From assembly GCA_030374765.1 (NCBI GenBank), contig JARGXX010000080.1:558001-622000 (forward strand): a DNA stretch of 64,000 nt, given 5' to 3'. The notes under the pieces were generated by a model. That model had not been told where the DNA came from, ran no database searches, and saw nothing but the letters and a program-made list of their open reading frames with translations. Both the position numbers and the translations under genes were made by a program. Of the stretch, positions 43,880 through 54,682 are shown in pieces; within the stretch, counting starts at the first letter, position 1; every line of letters begins with the position of its first letter. The stretch comes from Agarophyton chilense. Its lineage: Eukaryota > Rhodophyta > Florideophyceae > Gracilariales > Gracilariaceae.

Positions 43880-44720
43880 ATGTGGTTAGGTAGATTGGGC
43901 AAAATCAGATCCACTACATACCACATTGAACGTCACGACGATGCTAGAATACAGTTCGAGCACCCATACCGTACAGGCCTGAAGGGTAGGGAAATTGTTG
44001 CAGACCAGATGGGCAAAATGCGCAAAGCTCAGGTCATAGAGCCAGCGCCTCCTAAACAATCCGAATCGGCAAGTCCCCTGGTCCTCGCGGATAAGAAGGA
44101 AGACTCTGTCAGGTTCTGTATCGACTACAGGAAGCCGAACGCAGTAACCAAGAGGGACTGATACCCCATACCCCGTATGGATGACTGCCTAGATTCCTTA
44201 GGTCAAGCTGCCGTATTTACCACACTGGACGCTAGCTCCAGATATTGGCAAATTACTTTGGCCGAACATGTGAGAGCGCTGAAAACCTTCACCCCCCATG
44301 AAGTTCTGTTCAGATTTACTTATATGCCCTTTGGTTTAAAGAATGCACCAGCCCCTTTCCAACGGATAATGAACATTATACTTTCCAGAGTCAAATGGAA
44401 GTTCGCCCTGGTCTATTTGGATGACGTTATAATCTTCTCACGGACCGCACCTTCGCCACGTGAAGAAGGTGCTAACAATCCTACAGGACGCTGGAGTAAC
44501 ACTAAAACTCCGCAAATGCGCTTTCTTTCAGGCCACAGTGGACTATCTTGGTCACGTCGCCCTCCCGGAAAAACTCATGGTGGCCACACGGACCACAAAT
44601 GCGATTCGCCAGGTTAAGCCTCCTAGGACCCACACGGAACTACGATCCATCGTGGGCTTGTGCAACGTTTACTGACGGTTCGTCCAAGGGTTTGCCAAGA
44701 TCTCAGCCCCTCTCAACGCG
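43880..44720 (+). pseudogene. Chromovirus reverse transcriptase part
   Basis: Readable motifs in order are VADQMGKMRKAQVIEPAPPK, SPLVLADKKEDSVRFCIDYR, FTTLDASSRYWQITLAEHVR, FRFTYMPFGLKNAPAPFQR and LVYLDDVIIFSR. The YLDD catalytic motif is the gypsy variant of YXDD. Polymerises element DNA from RNA in the family. Fossil. Confidence 0.92.
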
Positions 44721-44819
44721 ATTTTGAAGAAGGGAACACCTTCGGGAGTTCGAAGCCCTTACAGACGACCAGTACGAAGCATTTCAGATCCTAAGGGACA
44801 AATTTCTGAATCCACCTAT

Positions 44820-45240
44820 ATTGGTTTTACCAAAGCCCAATAGGCCTTTTGTCCTGAACACAGATGCCTCTGATGTCCAAGTGGTTTGTGCAGTGCTACA
44901 GGAACAGGAGTCACCGAAGGACTATCGACCTATTGGCTACTGGAGCAGAACGCTCACCAGCGCGGAGCGAAACCACAGTACGACCGAAAAGGAATGTCTA
45001 GCGATCGTATGATCCGTATTGACACTCCGTCCGTACCTCAAGGGAACTAGGTTTACCATTGGGAAAAACCATGACCCACTCCGCTGGCTACTCAATATGA
45101 CCGATGCATCGAGTCGCCGCGCTAGGTGGCGCTTCAGGCTCTCCGAATATGACTACGAGATAACCTATAGGCCAGGAATCAAGCACCAGGCAGCGGATAT
45201 CCTCTTGCGAATCATTACCGACGGAACTGATGACACCTTA
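44820..45240 (+). pseudogene. Chromovirus RNase H part
   Basis: RPFVLNTDASDVQVVCAVLQ, YRPIGYWSRTLTSAERNHST, EKECLAIV and YEITYRPGIKHQAADILLRI are the RNase H landmarks, matching the same part of the element at the window start nearly motif for motif. Fossil. Confidence 0.9.
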
Positions 45241-45589
45241 TCGGACAACCAAATTCCCACCCCCTTTACGGAAGAGAGACCTCAGGACTATACAGAAACG
45301 GATGACCTTATGAATAAGGTGCAATCGGAGGATCCTGAGGTAAAGGGGAACGAAGTATACCTATGGGATTGGGAGAAAGTACCGCTCAATTCGGCTCCAC
45401 CCCAGGTTAACACGATAGCCCCTGAGGAAAAGAGCTCCTCCGTATACTTATTGAGAAACTCCTACAGGCGCAGGTCGAAGACAAGTACTGTAAGGAAACA
45501 GCCCAATTGGCAGGAACCCCTGGATGCCTATTCGACTATGACCGATTTAAACTACTGTGTCGCCGATCACCACTGGATTGCGCACTCCA

Positions 45590-46470
45590 ACGGGTAACAC
45601 CAAGTTCACTAAGGGCGCGATTTCTATACCTCACCGATTTACCTCGCTTGGCTGGTCACCCTGGAGGCCGACGAATGTACCAGACCCTAAGGAAGTTCTG
45701 GTACTGGCCACTAATGGCGCAGGACCTATGGTAAACCGCACGGAACTGTACATCGTGCGCACAAATCCGAGGGTCTCGCGCCAACCATCAGGCCAAATTG
45801 AAGCTCTTCCCCGCCACAGGTCAGATGGAATTTGTCGCAATGGATATACTTGGGCCTTTCCCTAAGTCGTCCCATCGGAAACTGTTTGTTGTTGTTATAA
45901 CCGATAGGTTTACCAAACTTACCCGAGCCCTACCTCTAGGGAAGACAACAGCCACGGGTTGTCGCCAAGGCCTTCTCGGTATACCCATATGGCATATCCC
46001 TATACCTCATTATGGATGACGGCAGCTAGTTTGTATCCAAATTCTTCTCACACGTTTTTGCTACCTCAGATATAAAACATATTACCACCACGGCGTACCA
46101 CCTGCAAACCAATGTCCAAGCCGAACGCTTCAGCCGCACCCTTCTGGACCGATGGGCACATTACGTATCGGAGTACCAATTAGACTGCAACGACTACGTT
46201 GAACCACTGGTTTATGCCTACAACACGCAGATGCACGCTTCCACGGGGACAACACCTTTCGACTTAACGCTAACGAGATTGCCGCCGCCGATAGCTGTTG
46301 ACCTTCAGCAGTCTATCATACCCCAGGACATAACTGAAGGGATGACTCCTACCCAGGCGAAAAGCTACTCGCGCCGACAAATCGACCGCATTATCCAATT
46401 GGCCAGAGCCGTACTAACCAGAGCACAACGCCACTACAAGGTCAATTTCGACAAAGTCGTTTAGAACACA
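45590..46470 (+). pseudogene. Chromovirus integrase part
   Basis: It contains a zinc-binding start (LPRLAGHPGGRRMYQTLRKF), the first catalytic block (MEFVAMDILGPFPKSSHRK), VVITDRFTKLTRALPLGKTT, TTAYHLQTNVQAERFSRTLL around the catalytic Glu, and VYAYNTQMHASTGTTPFDLT-like text after it. All are in gypsy integrase order and close to the sister element. Fossil. Confidence 0.88.
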
Positions 46471-46499
46471 CCGACCCTCTGGAAAGGAGAACTTGTTTA

Positions 46500-47190
46500 C
46501 CTGCACTGGCCACCGAAGGAAAGTGAGGAACTCGTGAAGACTACGCACAAGCTCTTACCCCGCTCTACAGGACCATACAAAATCGTTAAGGCCAATCAAC
46601 ATATACTTAAGTTACTAATTGACGGCCTACAGGACACCGTATCCACTGACCGGGTGACACAAGCCTCCAGCTCTCCCGAATCATCGAAGTCCCAGCCCCC
46701 TGGTCCAACGAAATCACCACGACCTCAGGTCGATGCTCAAGTCCCCACAACCCCTAAGGCAGTTCCTGCGGACCTTAATAGCCCCATGGAGCCGATAGCC
46801 AATGACAATGACGATGACCCATCTCTTTCAACTGACTCCGATGGATTCGTCTCTCTGGGCCACACTCTCCTTCCGGAGAATGAACACCAACCGGAACACG
46901 TGATTGAACGCATCATTTCCGCCAGTCGGGGATAAGATGGAACAATGCGCTATCGCGTCCGTTGGTTCGGCTACACACCTGAGGAAGACAGTTGGCAAGA
47001 GCCTCAAACCATTCCGGCTAGTTTTATCTCCCGCTATTGGCGCAAAATCGGCAGCACAGAGGGCAGCCTTCAGGAGAGGGCAACCATTGGCCCGAATAAT
47101 CCCAAAACGCCTTCCAAAACGCCTCCCGACACGACCGTTCTCCTTAGCTCCCGCATCAGGGAACAAAGCCCGTCCTCAGGCGACACCTGA
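46500..47190 (+). pseudogene. Integrase C-terminus, short linker and chromodomain
   Basis: YLHWPPKESEELVKTTHKLL and TGPYKIVKANQHILKLLIDG belong to the integrase C-terminal domain. A linker of about 100 residues (Ser/Pro-rich) follows, then a chromodomain around 46.89-47.07 kb, reading HVIERIISASRG and RYRVRWFGYTPEEDSWQEPQ. The linker is about five times shorter than in the chromovirus at 1-8260. Fossil. Confidence 0.85.
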
Positions 47191-47514
47191 GGAAGACCTC
47201 AGATGCTCTCAACTTTGGACGCCGTCCCGGGGCACGCACGTTTGAGATATAGAAGCGACCTTGAGAAAGCACAAGCATTACTTTATTTGACTAATTAACA
47301 GAGGCCTAATAGCCCTCGCCATGACCTCAAGGTTCACGAAAGCGCTCCGAACACCAACAGAACTCACTGGGGCGGCGCAGGAGTAACTCCGTCGTCCTTA
47401 TTGGAACCTGCAGGAGGGAAAATGGGACTAGGGTCACTGGAGGAGCCTACCGTACCACTAGGACCGGCCCCAGCGATCCAAGCAGGCTTTTTCGGCGAAG
47501 ATTCACCCGAGGAA

Positions 47515-49420
47515 CTATTGTCTCCATCGGAAGCCACCCGGACACTGAAATTTAGACCATACCGGCATCCAAGTCGGCAGTAACCCCCTCTGGGAAATCA
47601 CCTTGGCCTTCTGCTGCAGGATATTTACCATGACGGTCTTCAGATCCTGACTCTTATGGACATCTGCGGTGTAGCGCGCCGAGCGAGGCGCCCAGGAGCA
47701 AGCTTCCCTCAGAATTGTGGCAATTTCCATCGAGGCAGTTATACCAACGGTACGGCAGACATGACAGAGATCCGCGGCTGCAGCCGTGACCGAAGCGGGA
47801 AAATGCGGCAACGGAGAAGACGGAGCGATGTCGACGCCCACAGTAGACGTCTGAGCCAGCGCATCACCTACAGGACTTTCGGCTTCCACAGTAACCTCGC
47901 CAAAAGCGATGACCACTTGGGCGACAGGCGGCTTATATGAGAGTTCATCCTGAGAAGCAGCGCCCGGAGGAGCTGGAGCAGGGGGAGTCTTCGAAAATAC
48001 AACAGTGTACTGAACCGGAGGATTGACACCCTCCACGGGGTAGGACGAAGGGATCTTTACCGAAGGATTCTCCATCGGACATACAAGCAGGAACAAACGG
48101 CGTGGCTTCCACATCAGGCTTGAAGCACAGAGGATCGAAACCAATGGTCTTAGGGTAATAGTCGGACACATGGCGCCTTGGGATGTCCGGTGGTTGATTC
48201 CTAAAAGGCTTTACGGGATAGGGACTAGTGTCGTCATGACCATGCGGATGTACCCGAATCGGACCAAACGAGTCGGTATCGTGGTCATACCAAAAGAACC
48301 CGAGAGTCTTGCCACATTCCACCTGTAGGATATGATCCAAAAGATTCTCGGCTTACTCGAGGGCGAACTGGGTCCCGCGGAAGATATTCAGGAGCCCCAG
48401 GTTCCTTAGGAAACGGATCATGGTGTCCGGGAGCGGTATTAGACGACCTCGAGGACCGGGTATGTTCTCGTCGGGCCATACCCTCCAATCATCCTAACAG
48501 ACATTACCACGGACTCCGTACTTCGCGGTATCCCGAAAGGGCATAAAAGACATCACGCCGAACTAAACGAAGAGTACCTGCTGGGACAACCAAGACCTGC
48601 GGTCATTGTCATCGCCCATGAGTTGGGACGAATGATAACCCACAACGGACGGCTTGGGGGCCAAAAGGAGCGGCGAGATACGCCAGTACATGGCCCATTG
48701 GTTCTCATCTACGCCTGGCAGCGAGAGATATAACGCAGAATGTTTGTCGGCGCTCATGTCGTGAAAGTCCACCTGGTGCCAGCAGATGAAGAACTCCAGG
48801 GATTGACGTAAACAACCATCGGGCTCGTGCATCTCGTTCCAATAGACCCTATTGTACATCCAAAACAGGCGGTCGTACGGCGGACAAAAGCACATGAGCG
48901 CCAAGAGATTGTGACCCGCCGTAGGAAATCTCACATGAGGCGAGACGAAGTCCGCGTATAGGTCCTCAAGGAGTTTGTTCACCCTAAACTTGTATTCGGC
49001 TTCCTCCTTGCAGCGGAAGTACGGCATGTCGGCTTGGATGAGGGTGCGAAAGCGCGTCGCCGAATGTGGATACACACGACAACGCAACCATCGGTTAAAC
49101 TACGAGAAGCTGCGTGCGATCTTGCTGCCCCTCCGGAAATCGGATATCTTCGCGAACCTCCGGGCCTCGAGATACATATGAAAGAACCTTTGGAATTCTT
49201 CCAGAGAGGACGGAAGAATGGCATGACGCACTGCCCGCGGGTTTCGTCCGATAGTATGGTCATAGCGGTCCCCAGGACGTTCATAAGCCACTTCGTATCC
49301 CGAAAAGCTCCCGGCTTGATTGTTCGAAGCCGTGGTGCCGCTGCCTATAGTTTGGTCCGCCCGGAAATGGATAGAGAAACCGGACGGAAGCGAAACAGTC
49401 CGGAGGTAGAATAGCATAAC
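47515..49420 (-). pseudogene. Antisense reading-frame region of chromovirus
   Basis: Between pol and the 3' LTR the minus strand carries long open stretches. The N-proximal half (about 48.56-49.4 kb) is Tyr/Trp/Phe-rich: CPPYDRLFWMYNRVYWNEMH, LEFFICWHQVDFHDM and QWAMYWRISPLLLAPKPS. The rest is Pro/Ala/Ser-rich (NPPVQYTVVFSKTPPAPAPP). No domain is recognised. It would be transcribed from the 3' LTR side towards pol. The fragment at 8261-10939 has a region of the same orientation, position and flavour. Antisense genes in this place are known from Tat/Grande gypsy elements of plants. Broken fossil. Confidence 0.6.
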
Positions 49421-49871
49421 CGACGGGTTTATAAGGCGAGGACGGCATCTCGCGCGATCAATGGAAAAGTACCCCGATGGTAAGACCCGATGATGGAATT
49501 GACCCGAGCGGACTGACAGGCGTTAGCCACGGTAGACGAAGCGAGGAGGCTCGCCGAAGGAAGAGCGGAGACTAAGGAGGGCCCCAATGACCGTCAGAGG
49601 AGAAGAAGCCAATGGACCATCTCAGCGACGCACCGCAAGGAATACGCCGGCGATGCACCTATGGCCAGCGCTCACGGATCGCTGGAGTTTCTGTCCTCAG
49701 GCTAATTGATTGCCCCTCCAGCGCCAATGATCAAATTACGCTTCCTTGCATCTCCGCAGAGGATGACGACGTGGCGTTACGTTGCACCCAATGGTACTGG
49801 GAGCAACGAAGTGCTCAGGTCATCTGGGTCAATCATGAGGCCATCCGGACTTCGCCGTGATGGTCGAATTC

Positions 49872-49885
49872 TAAGGAGGGAGATA
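49872..49885 (+). other. Polypurine tract before 3' LTR
   Basis: TAAGGAGGGAGATA stands immediately before the LTR start TGTGAAGG, the place of the plus-strand primer. It is almost the same as the tract at 10037-10051. Confidence 0.82.
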
Positions 49886-50332
49886 TGTGAAGGATCAAAG
49901 ATAACGGTGGAACCCTGTAAGCCCCAGGGGCTTTGAAGTATTTTACAAATGCCACGTGGACTGGCCGGCCTCAGCTGGGCTCATTAAGATTATTATTATT
50001 TTTTAATTATTGTAATAGATTAGCCTTACAGTACGAGGGATATCCCAGCACCTCGCCATTGGTATTTACTTGGCTCGAGTGACGCTTTTCCCTTAGAGTA
50101 AGGTAGGCACCGTTAGAATACTAAATTACCCTCTTTGGTACATTAGTTCCACCACTTGGTCTTCATGCCATCGTTTCCGTAGCTCCAACCTGTAGGACTA
50201 CGCAATAAACGCCAGCGCATTGCATCAAGTATTCTGGGAGGGCCACCGTCAAGGATACGAACCTTAGGACCCACTCTACCACGCTACCACCTGTTGAGAC
50301 CAGTACGCTGATCCACCAGTTATTGCGTTACA
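49886..50332 (+). repeat. 3' LTR of chromovirus (447 bp)
   Basis: It starts TGTGAAGGATCAAAG and ends GCGTTACA. It diverges from the 5' LTR by about 15%. The antisense T-arm block is at 50250-50289, with stem TAAGG/CCTTG and the same TTCGTAT loop. Confidence 0.92.
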
Positions 50333-53120
50333 GGATGCTTTTCGCCATGCCGAAACTGATCCTTTTCAAACAAAAAAATGGCAGTGGAGCATCCATTCCA
50401 ATGGCTCGTTGTACGATTGATAGAAGGGGTGTAAAAAGAGCTTTCGCGACGGGCTTTAGAAGAAAAAAGGGGTTCTTGCTTTTTTTATGAGCCACCTGTC
50501 GTTTAGCATTAGTTATTGAAGTTCTTGGGCATAACTGTTGGTAATGGGAGACGTTTGTAACGTGGCGTTGTATGTATATTGAAAAAAAGCAAGGGGTGCT
50601 GGTTTGAAGGAAGCGGTAGATTGGACATATCGGAAGAGGGACTGAGAGAAGTGTACTGAAGTTGATGTTTTTGGAAACGCTTTGCAGTAGGCAGACAGCT
50701 GCGAGGATGGCTACAGGCAAAAAATTTGGAATTCTGACTTCTATGTAGTTTCAACGATTGCTTGTCTTGCACTCTATTCTTTTTTTCGAGGCCGAGAAGG
50801 CTGCTCTGGAGAATTAGAAGTTAAATTCAGCCTATATGTCACTCTTACACTTCGTAAGCCATTTCTGGCTTGAGATCGTGTCTGAAATGCTCATTGTTCT
50901 TTAAGGATACGGAATATGGAATCTTTTATTCTGCTAAAACGAACATTTAGATAAGATAAACTTCTTGTCTTGTGTGAGCAGCCTCAAATAGGTTAGTTTT
51001 ATCGAGAATTTACTCTGTAGTGAAAAGAAATTTGAGAAGTGCATCGGATGCAATTTTAATGGGGACATGGGAGCAGGGCGTGGGAGTGTGTAGACCGAGG
51101 GCATGGTGCGTTTTGGTTAACGACGCAGGAAGACGGGGTTTGGGGGCACTCAGGGTGGTGCGGGGGCTGGGGGGTAGGGGAGGGGTGGAAGAATAAAATG
51201 ACTTGAGGCATGCGCAACGCGAAAATGAATGTGAAAAAGGAACGTGCGTGGTGCGCCGTAGTGGAGACAAGCGACTTATGCGTAGAGGTTGGAATGATGT
51301 GCGGGTGGGCACGATAAAGCACGGGTCTAAGGACAGGGTGGCGACAAGCCAGAGGCGAAAATACACGGAGTCTTATATGGATGAAAAAGTTAGAACATGC
51401 ACCAATTACCGAGCATGAACTCACTTTAACCTCGCGCATGTGCGCAAGGGATCTCAACTCGAACCCCCCACCCTCTCTGGGCCGACTGCGGTTTCTCCTG
51501 TAGCTAATGGCCTTAATGGACCATTTTACACTTTCCCATGAACTAAGACTCGCCCGTCAATTCAGGGAACAGGGCGGCAGTAGAGCATGGACCACAATTC
51601 AAACAGGAAATGCAGCGTCGAAGACATTCTTCGAAAACAGAATCTCTTGCATCAAAATATCGAGTCAGTATCCAGTATTTCTCACTAGCCTTATCTCGAT
51701 AATAAAACTGGAATCCAATAGACGTCTCAGAAACGAATAAGTAATAATGAAAACCTCCATAGAAATAGAAATATAGCATGAAACCTTTTGAACTAAAATA
51801 TCTCATGGCTACAATAGTAGCCATAAAGAAAAGCGAATCAGGGAAAAAACTTGTGCGTTTGGCTTTCATGCGACGCACAAAACTGTCACAAGATGTACAA
51901 GCTTCCAACCATTCAAGGCCAACATTCCCAACACTCACGCTACCATACTCCTCACAAACAACTTTATGCTGCAACCCCTTTGCACCTTCCCCATATAGCT
52001 CTAGAACTCTAAGGCTACTACCACTCTGAAAATATTCTGCTGGCGTCATCCTGCTGGTTTCCACTCTTATACATACTGTTGGCATGTTTAGATTTACTCC
52101 ATGTTCTTAAATCGCCACAACCCTGTCTTCTAAAAGCGCCACCAATACTCCACGCAAACGCTTTTAATCCTATTTTCCTCTCTATTAGTGGTTAAGAACA
52201 TCTATAGATAGTGGTAAACAGTCAAATCAAAGAGTTGCTTTTTATGGAATCACAATGCAGATACATAGAAACGGTGCGCCTGCAAAAATTTCTTGCATTC
52301 CACACACTAGAAATCGGGCATCAGCGTTTGTACACAGCTGCCCAAATAGTGAGACGAAATTTGTGCAGGAAAGGATCAATAATGAGGACATCCCATCAAT
52401 AACCTTCTACAACGACCACGTAACATGCATCAACTGTGGCGGTAACCCTTTCTATTGGATGCAATAACGATCTTCCGTGGTCGGTAAAGTGGCTTTAGAG
52501 TATTCTGCAAAGGTAGTTGTCCATACTGGTAATAATGAAGCGCGTAAGATGGAGTACAAAGCGTGTATATTTAAATGCTACAAAATTTACGAAAAGAAGA
52601 AATCAGGATTCAAATACGACACTGTGCCTTCGAAGGGATCCGGAGACTTTTGTCGGATAAAACTGGCAGATACATGGGAATCGAACTACAGTACTTTTAC
52701 AGTTCGTGCAAAGCTTTTGAAGTTGCTAACGTTAAGATTACACCATTGTGGCGTTTGCTGCGTTTCTTCGAATTAAGTGCCTGTTCTGTTGGAACGGCAG
52801 CATCGTGATATCTAAACATCATTCCCGAAAGTAGTCTCGTTGATGGTAAAATGTAAAACAGATGACGTGAAAGCCGCTTTTGCATTGACCGCGCGAAATT
52901 TTTGTGTACCCTCCATAACGACATTTTGACAAGAACTTGCACAAAACGGACCGCACGTTCAATCAGCCTTCCTTCTAAAGCAGCATGGGGGGTTCATCTG
53001 TTGATTGGCTATAGATGCAAGAGTGTGATCTACTAAGGAGTTTAATTTACATGCGAGTCAGAGTTTTTCTCTACTGTTTGTAATGAATATGCTCTCTACA
53101 GTGCTTCATAATCATACCCT
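50333..53120. other. No identifiable gene; scattered small frames
   Basis: The sequence after the chromovirus does not continue the Copia-like relic on its left side. A 180-residue minus-strand frame (51543-52085) and plus-strand frames near 52.2-52.8 kb (with a C-x-x-C motif in HVTCINCGGNPFYW) are open but give no family. A very G-rich run lies at 51162-51185. The region may be old transposon debris. Confidence 0.4.
51162..51185 (+). other. Potential G-quadruplex
   Basis: Four G-runs (5, 6, 4 and 4 Gs) are separated by loops of two, two and one bases within 24 bases, which fits the standard four-run G-quadruplex pattern with very short loops. No adjacent gene start is known. Confidence 0.5.
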
Positions 53121-53124
53121 GCTT

Positions 53125-53345
53125 CATGATTCTCACGTCGGCAATAGTTCATCTTGGTTCACATATTTCTTTAAAAGGCCGTGAGCCTTTAGAATGCAGG
53201 CATCATGTACAAACGTTAGAATGTTCATCGGGATCCTTCTCTCATTCTTGAAAGTGGCTGTTGTCGATAAGAACTGGTCGAACCGGTCGACCCCACTCAT
53301 GAATAAACTGTAAGTGATGTACAATCTTTTCGAAGGTGGTTTCCC
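53125..53345 (-). pseudogene. piggyBac-type transposase fragment
   Basis: The minus strand reads YSLFMSGVDRFDQFL followed by ERRIPMNILTFVHDACILKA. M-x-G-V-D-x-x-D-Q is the signature around the last catalytic Asp of piggyBac (DDE_Tnp_1_7) transposases, and the helical segment after it also fits. Only about 65 residues are readable. A Tc1 element begins at 53382 right beside it, on the side where the rest of the protein would have been. Confidence 0.65.
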
Positions 53346-53381
53346 TCGACTTCGGCATTTTTACAGCTGGCGCGTGTTATA

Positions 53382-54680
53382 AAGTCGGTTTCAAAATCAT
53401 GTCCCTCGCGCAAATTTTCCAAAAATCGACGTTTTGGCTACAGTAAAACTAACAAAATCAGTGTGAAAAAATTTTCAAGTAAAAAATCTGTTTCAAAATC
53501 ATAACCTTTATTGCATCCTTTTTATTCTAACGCGAGTTCAGTAGTTTATTTTTGCTCCTCTAGCCTGTATAACACTTGTATAACGCTTTGGCACTGATTC
53601 TATAGAAGGATTGATAGCATTACAATCAATCTTTTCCCAGCAATCTTTGATACAATTTTTCAGATCAAAACCTGTATCAAATTGCCTTCCTTGCCTATAA
53701 ACCATTCGGGCCAACATTCCCCAAATGTTTTCGATAGGGTTGAGTTCAGGAGAGCGCGAAGGGCATTCCATAACCGACATATTTAGACTATTGAACCACT
53801 GTTTCATAGAATTAGACTTATGCACAGGTGCATTATCTTGCTGAAAAATGAATTCTTCTCCGTGCATACAGTATGCAAAAGGTAAAAGATATTTTTCTAG
53901 AACCGCAGCATACTTCTCAGAGTTCATTGTAGTTTCAACGAAAGCCATGTCAGTTGCTCCTTTCGTGGAGATTCCAGCCCAAACCATTACTGATGCGCCT
54001 CCTGAATGCCTGGTCACAAATTCCTTCTTTTCTATTCGTAGATCATGCCAATAAAATTTATAGCAATCTGGACCATCAAGGTTAAACTTTTTTCGTCGGA
54101 AAAGATAACATTATTCCATTCCGTTTTCCAATAAGCCTTTTGAGCACACCATTCAACTCGATTTTTCTTGTGATTATCTTTAAAAAAAAAAGTTTTCCTC
54201 ATTTTTGTGTACTTGAACAAATTTTGACGGTTGAATTCACGCCATATTGTATATCTTGATAGAGGCAAGTTTAGATTTTTGACAATTTTCCCGCGAGATG
54301 AAGTGTTGCGGCATATGTCTTGCTTAATTCCACACTTATCGGCCAGGGATAGTGCCGTAGGACGGCCGATTGAACGCTTTGTTCCGTATGTAGCGGGGTT
54401 TTTGATAAAGTTGCTGATTCTTTTTGGGCTGCGCTTGAGTTTTCGGGCTATGTCTGCTGGAATCATACCCTGACCTACTTATTCCATGATTTCCAGCTGT
54501 TCAAAGCGTGTCAGAGGTGCGCCACGAGCCATAATTGAGCGAATGATTTTATAAAGGATATACTTTTGAAACAGTGTTATTGACTTCGTGGTTTTTATTT
54601 GTTGTGAAATGTGCTCTACAGTACGTGAAATGTTTTTTTTGCGCAGTTTTTGTAAAGGGATATGTTTTTGAAACGCACTG
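53382..54680 (-). mobile_element. Tc1-like DNA transposon with double-repeat ends
   Basis: The right end reads, inwards on the minus strand, CAGTGCGTTTCAAAAACATA. The left end (from 53382) is the more worn AAGTCGGTTTCAAAATCATG. Both are flanked by TA. Inner copies (CTGTTTCAAAATCATAACC near 53490 and ACTGTTTCAAAAGTATATCC near 54570, minus) give the inverted/direct-repeat pattern known from Sleeping Beauty-type Tc1 elements. The transposase inside has two lesions. It is much better preserved than the relative at 27881-29410. Confidence 0.88.
53538..54532 (-). pseudogene. Tc1 transposase, nearly intact (one stop, one frameshift)
   Basis: It starts MARGAPLTRFEQLEIME. A TAA at 54479-54481 interrupts the frame after 17 residues. 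The helix-turn-helix DNA-binding part follows (MIPADIARKLKRSPKRISNF and a GRPTALSLADK segment with the GRP motif). The first catalytic region reads NVIFSDEK. There a run of six A on the minus strand (54088-54093) is one base shorter than needed, shifting the frame. The second region reads FIFQQDNAPVHKSNSMKQW and the third SRSPELNPIENIWG, with 34 residues between the Asp and Glu (DD34E). Length is about 330 residues, normal for Tc1. These two lesions disable it, so movement would need another source of transposase. Confidence 0.9.
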
Positions 54681-54682
54681 TA

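Larger units (their letters stand above)
39498..50332 (+). mobile_element. Ty3/gypsy chromovirus of full length, broken, with nested solo LTR
   Basis: LTRs at 39498-39943 and 49886-50332 (446 and 447 bp) differ at roughly 15% of positions by eye, so the insertion is old. Between them are a primer-binding site, gag, protease, reverse transcriptase, RNase H, integrase, chromodomain, a minus-strand reading-frame region and a polypurine tract. A solo LTR of another family (40766-41431) sits in gag. The flanking bases (ACCTC and GGATG) do not match, so the target duplication is lost or the flank has been rearranged. About ten or more breaks; a fossil. It interrupts the Copia-like relic to the left. 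Confidence 0.9.

Noticed and set aside
51010-51460. Pro/Ser/Thr-rich minus-strand frames
   Set aside because: Their composition comes from the G-rich plus strand around 51.1-51.3 kb, and no start or domain supports a gene.
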